The position numbers were made by a program, and so were the translations under genes. The notes under the pieces were generated by a model, which was not told the DNA's origin, did not search any database, and saw only the letters and a program-made list of their open reading frames with translations. This document shows, piece after piece, positions 58,607 to 64,000 of a stretch of DNA of 64,000 nt; position 1 is the stretch's first letter, and each line of letters opens with the position of its first letter. This stretch comes from Triticum aestivum (lineage: Eukaryota; Streptophyta; Magnoliopsida; Poales; Poaceae), in contig NC_057809.1 of the NCBI RefSeq assembly GCF_018294505.1, forward strand, positions 139,102,979 through 139,166,978, written 5' to 3'.

Positions 58607-58726
58607 TTCAACACGAACCGGCATTAATGCATAGTCGTTCGAACCGGCACTAATGGTACCATTAGTACCAGGCCAAAATCGAACCGGCACTAATGTGTCT
58701 CACATTAGGTCCTTTTTCCAATAGTG

Positions 58727-59039
58727 ATCCAACATGGTTGGCAAACCCAATGGTAGTGCGCAAGGCGAATGGGAAGTGGAGGCTTTGCATAGATTTCACA
58801 GATCTGAATAAAGCTTGCCTAAAGGACACGTTCCCCTTGCCACGCATCGATCAAATTGTAGTTTCCACTTTTGGGTGTGATCTGCTTTCCTTCTTGGATG
58901 CCTACTCCGGGTACCACCAGATATTCATGTCCAAGGAAGACAAGGAGAAGACCACGTTCATAACCCCATGTTGTGGCACGTACTACTTGTGCGGATGCCC
59001 TTTGGGTTAAAGAGCGTTGGGTCCACTTTTGCGAGAGTG
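58727..59039 (+). pseudogene. Element G pol, RT continued and truncated
   Basis: Resumes TWLANPMVVRKANGKWRLCI, then FPLPRIDQIV and CDLLSFLDAYSGYHQIFM (RT fingers and palm, first catalytic Asp region). There is a frame problem near 58970 (CCGTYYLCGCPLG, then stop). The sequence ends at 59039 where element D begins, so the YxDD motif and everything after it are absent. Confidence 0.8.
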
Positions 59040-60579
59040 TGATATGTCTCCAACGTATCTATAATTTATGAAGTATTCATGCCATTATATTATCATTCTT
59101 GGATGTTTTACAATCATTTTATAGCAACTTCATATCATTTTTTGGGACTAACCTATTGACCCAGTGCCCAGTGCTAGTTGCTGTTTTTTGGTTGTTTTTT
59201 ACGTTGCAGGAAATCAACATCAAACAGAGTACAAACACCGCGATTTTTTTGGAGATTTTTGAAGGACCAGAACACCCAGGATGGGCCAGAGAAGCACCTG
59301 GGGATGCCCCGAGGGGGGCACAACCCACCAGGCGCGCCCAGGTGGGTTGTGCCCACCTCGGTGGCCTCCCGCACCCCCTCTTTACCCTATAAATTCCCCA
59401 AAATTCCAAAACCCTCGGGGTTAACCTAGATCAAAAGTTCCGCTACAGCAAGGCTCTGTAGCCACCGAAAACCAATCTCGACACCGTTTTGGCACCCAAC
59501 CGGAGTGGGGAATCATCTCCGGTGGCCATCTTCATCATCCCGGTGGCCACCACGATGAGGAAGGGGTAGTCCACCCGCGGGGCTGAGGGTTTGTACCAGT
59601 AGCTATGTATTTAATCTCTCTCTCTCGTGTTCTTGAGATGTCACAATCTTGATGTATCGTGGGTTTTGTTAATACAATCGGATCATATGGTGTTTTCCCC
59701 TCTCTATCTTGTTGTGATAAATTGAGTTTTTCCCTTTGAGATTTCGTTGTTATCGGATTCAATAGTTTTATGGATTTGAGAGCACTTGATATATCTCTTG
59801 CATATGAATACTCGTGGTGACAATGGGGTATCATATTGATTCACTTGATATGTGTTTTGGCACTCAACTTGCGGATTCCCACGATGACATTGGGGTAATC
59901 TATGCATAGGGGTTTATGCACGTTCTCGTCTTTTGTTTCTCCGGTAGAAATCTTGGGGCACTCTTTGAGGTTTTTTGTGTTGGATTGAGTATTGTGAAGC
60001 TGAAATTATTTGGTGTTATTTTAGTACGAACTCTTGGATAGATCGATCGAAAAGAATAGCTTCGAGGTGGTTTCGTACCCTACAAATGATTTCTTCTTAT
60101 GTTCTCCGCTAGATAGGAACTTGGGAGTGATTCTTCATCGCACTTTGAGGGGTCGTTATATGATCCAATTATATTAGCATTGTTGAGAGATTGCACTACC
60201 GAAAGTAGAGACCCTAGGCCTTGTTTTCAAGCATTGTAATACCGTTTTGTGCCCATTTACTATTTTCTACCTCTCTATTTTTATTTATTCAGATTATAAA
60301 AATATATTTCTACCATCCATATTACACTTGTATCACCATCTCTTCGGCGAACTAGTGCACCTATACAATTTGCCATTGTATTGGGAGTGTTGGGGACACG
60401 AGAGATTTCTTGTATTTGGTTGTAGGGTTGTTTGAGAGAGACCATCTTCATCCTACACCTCCCACGGATTGATAAACCTTAGGTCATCCACTTGAGGGAA
60501 AATTGCTACTGTCCTACAAAACTTTGCACTTGGAGGCCCAACGCGAGTCTACAAGAATAAAGTTGCGTAGTAGACATCA
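59040..60579 (+). repeat. Element D 5' LTR (1540 bp)
   Basis: Begins TGATATGTCTCCAACGTATC and ends GCGTAGTAGACATCA. It is the reverse complement counterpart of A's LTRs and contains the segment missing from A's 5' LTR. A TATA-like TACCCTATAAATTCC lies at about 59382-59396. Confidence 0.88.
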
Positions 60580-60590
60580 AGCTCTTTACT

Positions 60591-60606
60591 AGCGCCATTG
60601 CCGGGG
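60591..60606 (+). other. Primer binding site, tRNA-Asp type (element D), with adjacent splice-donor-like site
   Basis: AGCGCCATTGCCGGGG matches the tRNA-Asp complement with two mismatches. It runs into GAG|GTGAGT (60605-60611), a consensus 5' splice site. A possible acceptor TTTTATCACTAG lies at 60665-60676, ahead of the ORF start at 60705. Confidence 0.7.
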
Positions 60607-60704
60607 AGGTGAGTGCTTGAAGGTATATCTTTAGATCTTGCAATTGAATATTTTAATTTCTTGTTTTATCACTAGTTTGATTTATAAAAGAAAACTACAT
60701 AAAA

Positions 60705-61613
60705 ATGGAATTGAGGTTTCATCATATTATTGATCATCTTTATAATATCTTTCTTGAAAATGTTGAATCGGAAAATTGTGCTCAATTGTTAGAAGAAGAA
60801 GTCAATAAAATGTTTGGCACAAAATATATGAATGATGAGCATGATTGCAATGTTGTTAGTATGAATTCTTTGAATAGCCATGATGCTAATGATATGCAAA
60901 GCCATAAGCTTGGGGATGCTATATTTGATGAATATGATATTTTTAGTCCCCCAAGTTTTGATGAGAAAATTTATTATGATGATTGCACACCTCCTATTTA
61001 TGATGATTATATTGATGAAAGTGGATTCGGAGAGGTCATGACTTTATTTAATGATGAATCCACTATTTTGGAAGAGGTTGCAATTGATTATGACAACAAA
61101 GTTGCTATCTATGATGATTATGGCGATGACATGTATGCTATATTGAATAATGTTAACCATGAAACTTGTCATCATGATTTTAATTTTCATTCTCACGATG
61201 GTTGTTTTGTTGAGTTTGCTCCCACAACTATTCATGAGAATAAATTTGCTTATGTGGAGAGTAAGAAAATTTCTATGCTTATGTATCATGAAAAGAATGA
61301 TTTATGTGATGGCTATATTGTTGAATTTATTCATGATACTACTGGAAATTATTATGAGGGAGGAACTTATGCTTGTAGAAATTGCAATAATATCAAGTTT
61401 CCTCTCTTTGTGTTGAAAATCTTGAAGTTTTGCTTGTTTTGCCTTCCCATGCTAGTTGATTGTTGTTCCCATAAATTGTTTGCTCACAAAATCCCTATGC
61501 ATAGGAAGTGGGTTAGACTTAAATGTGCTAGACATATGCTTAATGATGCTCTTTTTCATGTTTCAATCATTTACTTTTATGCGAGCATCATTGAAACCAT
61601 CATGCCTAGCTAA
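60705..61613 (+). CDS. Element D ORF, 302 aa, function unknown
   Basis: An intact frame from ATG 60705. Residues 1-50 (MELRFHHIIDHLYNIFLEN, CAQLLEEEVNKM) match A's ORF. Residues ~60-70 (NDMQSHKLGDA) join directly to what in A lies over 200 codons further on, so a Cys/His-rich block is missing in frame. Residues ~80-145 are rich in Asp and Tyr (YDDCTPPIYDDYIDES, IDYDNKVAIYDDYGDD). A Cys pair sits at 224-227 (CRNC). The C-terminus has a hydrophobic, Cys-rich stretch (LKFCLFCLPMLVDCCSHKLF) and HKIPMHRKWVRLKC. It is not gag, protease, RT or integrase by any motif I can see. The open frame and the relative in A suggest a real element-encoded protein. Confidence 0.65.
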   Translation: MELRFHHIIDHLYNIFLENVESENCAQLLEEEVNKMFGTKYMNDEHDCNVVSMNSLNSHDANDMQSHKLGDAIFDEYDIFSPPSFDEKIYYDDCTPPIYDDYIDESGFGEVMTLFNDESTILEEVAIDYDNKVAIYDDYGDDMYAILNNVNHETCHHDFNFHSHDGCFVEFAPTTIHENKFAYVESKKISMLMYHEKNDLCDGYIVEFIHDTTGNYYEGGTYACRNCNNIKFPLFVLKILKFCLFCLPMLVDCCSHKLFAHKIPMHRKWVRLKCARHMLNDALFHVSIIYFYASIIETIMPS

Positions 61614-64000
61614 AAGGCATTAAAGAAAAGCGCTTATTGGGAGACAACCCAACACTTTTACCTACTGTTTTTGTGTGTTCACATGATTAGGCTACTGCAG
61701 TAATCATGTTTTATTGCTTTAGTTTCAATAAAGTGCCAAGTAAGACCTTTGGGATGGCTTACGGTCATAGTTGATTTGATCTTGCTGAAAAACAGAAAAT
61801 TTTGCGCTCAGGAAAACAATTCTCATTTTTAACAGAAGCATGACAAAATGCTGATTCTTTTTTAAGAGTATTAATAGACAAATTACCCAGGTTTTCCTAT
61901 TTTTTAGAAATTTTGGAGTAGCAGAAGTATGGTTGAAGTACAGATTACTACATATTGTTCTGTTTTTGACAGATTCTGTTTTCAATGCATAGTTTGCTTG
62001 TTTTCTAATTTCCATGGCTTATATTGCTCAATATAAATTGTGGAAATTATATGATATAGTAGGCATTGTGTGAGAATAGTTATTAATCTTGTCTTTGACA
62101 GTACCAAAAGTGAAATGGTTTGCTCTTTATCATACTAACCTATCTCACAAAGTTCCGTTAAGTTTTGTGTGATTGAAGTTTTCAAGTTTTGGGTGAGATG
62201 TCGATATGAGGAGAATAAGGAGTGGCAATACCCTAAGCTTGGGGATGCCCAATGCACCCCAAGGTAATATTCAAGTAAGATCCAAGCAACTAAGCTTGGG
62301 GATGCCTCGGAAGGCAACCCCTCTTTCGTCTTCAACATTATCGGTAACCTCACTTGGGGCTATATTTTTATTCGACACATGATATGTGTTTTGCTTGGAG
62401 CGTCATTTTCTTTTGTTAGGATTTGCTTTCTGTTATTTATCATAGTGTTCTGCATCTTTTATTTCAATAAAAGTGGCAATGATAGCCTTTTCCATGCTTA
62501 TTTTGCAAGTATACATGTTGCTGTTTGAAACAGAAAGTTTACCGCTGTTGCAAAAATTCCCAAGAAAAGTCGGAATGTGCTAAAATGTTGAAACTTTTTG
62601 CAAAATGAGATCTGATAAATTTTATATAATGTGGTATTTTTCATAATTTTTGGAGTTGAATAAGTAATGATACTCTTGCATTCTTTATAGACTGTACTGT
62701 TTTGGCTGATTGCTGTTATGTTTGCATTGTTTGCATATGTTTGCTAGTTTAATGCTTCTATTTGAGGATAGGAGTTTTAAATATGCAGAGGCATTTAGTA
62801 TGCAATGTTGAATAATAATTTTAGTGATTTGCTACAGTAGAGAATGATAAGGTTTTTGCATCGGTTTATACTAACTTATCTCATGAGTTCTTGTTGAGTT
62901 TTGTGTGGATGAAGTTTTTAAGATTTAGGGAAACCGTGATATTGAAGGAATTAAGGAGAGACAAAATCTCAAGCTTGGGGATGCACAAGGCATCCCAAGA
63001 TAATATTTCAAGAAGTCTCAAGCATCTAAGCTTGGGGATGCCCCGGTAGGCATCCCACCTTTCTTCATCAACAATTATTGGTTAGTATCGGTTGAGCCTA
63101 AGTTTTTTGCTTCTCCACGTGAGTTGTGCTATTGTTGGAATGTAATTTTATTTTATTTTTCTTCCTGTTTTAATAAAATACTTAGATATGAGAGTTTTTA
63201 AATAAAAAAGAGTCCTCAAATAGTTGCCAGGGAGGCTAGGTAAGCGACACGCACATCCCGCCAACGAAGCTCTTTTCTATGGAATTGCTATAGTGCTTCG
63301 CTTATATCTTTTTGAGCACGGTGTGCTTTAGTATTTTTGAAGAAATTCTCTCTTGCTTCACTTAAATTAATTTGAGAGAAAGAAATAGTATGCTCATGAT
63401 CTTCATTTATATCTTTTTGGAGCAGCTTGTCATTTACTCTTGTGCTTCACTTATATCCTATGAGTAAATTGTTGAATAAATTGAATGTCATGAAGTTGAA
63501 ATCATATCATGCCTAGTGGTAACTTCCCATTGGGTTTAGAAAGTGAATCTTTTGAGGCTTGACAACACAATATTGGTCATACAAGCAATTCACGAATAAT
63601 TAGTATAAGGAAGAGAACTTCCACATGCAAATACATTATCATGGAAATCGTTTCTGATTGTGAGCCCCCATCAAAATATTATATGCCAAAATTGTTGATG
63701 TTGGACAAGGAAGACAACTTAATGGTTTATGTGTGTTCATAATCACATAGAAGTTATATTGTAATATATACTTCACCATGTGGTGCTTGCCCCCCATCCT
63801 TGCTAGCCAAAAACTCCGCACCAAGTAGAGATACTACTTGTGCATCCAAAACCTTAAACCCAAATCTTATTTTCAAGAGTCCGCCATAGCTACCTAAGGA
63901 TTGAGCAAGATCCTTCAAGTAAGTTGTCATCGGTGCAATAAGGCAATAAAAATTGCTTCTAAAAGAGTTAGATCATTTAGTGTAAGAGAAAATTGAGCAT
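61614..64000 (+). other. Element D interior, non-coding
   Basis: No gene. It includes two diverged tandem copies of a ~736-bp module (about 61710-62400 and 62450-63130), each ending in a pair of polypurine-like 14-mers. The remainder (63200-64000) is the reverse complement counterpart of A's 4870-6280 and 40426-40500. Confidence 0.75.
62235..63041 (+). repeat. Twin polypurine-like motifs AAGCTTGGGGATGC
   Basis: Exact copies at 62235-62248 and 62292-62305 (57 bp apart), and at 62971-62984 and 63028-63041 (57 bp apart). A fifth exact copy is inside the ORF at 60906-60919, encoding the end of HKLGDA. In A the same 14-mer is the polypurine-tract position next to the 3' LTR. Confidence 0.9.

Larger units (their letters stand above)
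57354..58726. mobile_element. CACTA-type non-autonomous DNA transposon (1373 bp)
   Basis: The left end CACTAGTAGAAAACGG and the inverted right end CACTATTGGAAAAAGG share CACTA and a short inverted repeat. The flanking 3-bp duplication is ATC (57351-57353 and 58727-58729). Removing the element restores the RT reading across HP-TWLANP. Subterminal regions carry multiple copies of the TTTAGTRCCGGTT motif in both orientations, as usual for CACTA elements. The centre is AT-rich and holds no transposase. An autonomous source elsewhere must have moved it. Confidence 0.88.
54604..59039 (+). mobile_element. Element G: Gypsy gag-pol fragment (Tat/Retand-like, tentative)
   Basis: An internal fragment without LTRs: a leader (54604-54788, no gene), gag-protease, and the start of RT split by a CACTA-type element. 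It is cut off at 59039 by element D. The left edge abuts copy 2's LTR. Clade call rests on the D-G-G-A protease, the YCKINRTKGHDIQEC knuckle and the RT start (KWRLCIDFTDLNKAC), and is moderately confident. Confidence 0.7.
59040..64000 (+). mobile_element. Element D: non-autonomous relative of element A (runs off the window)
   Basis: Plus strand: 5' LTR 59040-60579, tRNA-Asp primer site, unknown ORF 60705-61613, then a long non-coding interior to the window end. It lies in the RT of G. The left 5-bp target would be GAGTG (59035-59039); the right copy is outside the window. Homology to A covers LTR, ORF and interior. Confidence 0.85.

Noticed and set aside
1..64000. A host gene, disease-resistance gene, rRNA array or CRISPR array
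   Set aside because: Every substantial open frame traces to a transposable element, and no tandem direct-repeat array with spacers or structural RNA was seen.

Overview
The window looks like intergenic DNA from a large grass genome of the wheat/barley tribe (Triticeae). I found no host protein-coding gene, no rRNA or tRNA gene and no CRISPR array. Essentially all 64 kb can be assigned to LTR retrotransposons of the Ty3/Gypsy group, their fragments, one solo LTR and one CACTA-type DNA transposon. The Triticeae assignment rests on recognising characteristic LTR termini (TGATACRTCTCCAACGTATC and TGAGGGAGTCCTGGATTAGG types), a 4-kb TGTCACACCC-type LTR and a tRNA-Asp type primer binding site. Family nicknames below (Fatima-like, Sukkula-like) are from memory and tentative; clade calls from domains are firmer.

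Layout, 1-45.8 kb: a deep nest. An old minus-strand interior (E, 1-2129) is followed by a minus-strand LTR (C, 2130-3352 continued at 45131-45564). Element A (minus, non-autonomous, 3353-45125) sits inside that LTR. Element B (plus, Athila-like, 6281-40420) sits inside A. B was itself hit three times: a solo LTR (8106-11680) in gag, a Fatima-like composite with two inverted LTRs (14034-23879) after the protease, and a complete chromodomain Gypsy element F (25737-39833) inside B's 3' LTR. Target-site duplications support the insertions of A, B, the solo LTR and F.

Layout, 45.8-64 kb: a truncated TGTAACATCCC-type LTR (45803-46640) abuts a 5'-truncated second Fatima-like element (46641-54603). 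Next is a Tat/Retand-like gag-pol element G (54604-59039). Its reverse transcriptase is split by a CACTA-type transposon (57354-58726) and cut off by element D (59040 to window end), a plus-strand relative of A.

How the genes work together: these are parts of retrotransposon life cycles (gag capsid, protease, RT/RNase H, integrase, chromodomain), nearly all broken by stops and frameshifts. The most unusual unit is the Fatima-like element. It carries gag-protease on the sense strand and, converging on it, a six-exon antisense gene of the 'putative gypsy-type transposon' (Transposase_28-like) class with clear introns. Also notable are an extra spliced-looking gene upstream of gag in F, a 584-codon open frame fusing a leader protein to RNase H and integrase, and a twin repeat of the polypurine-tract motif inside A and D.
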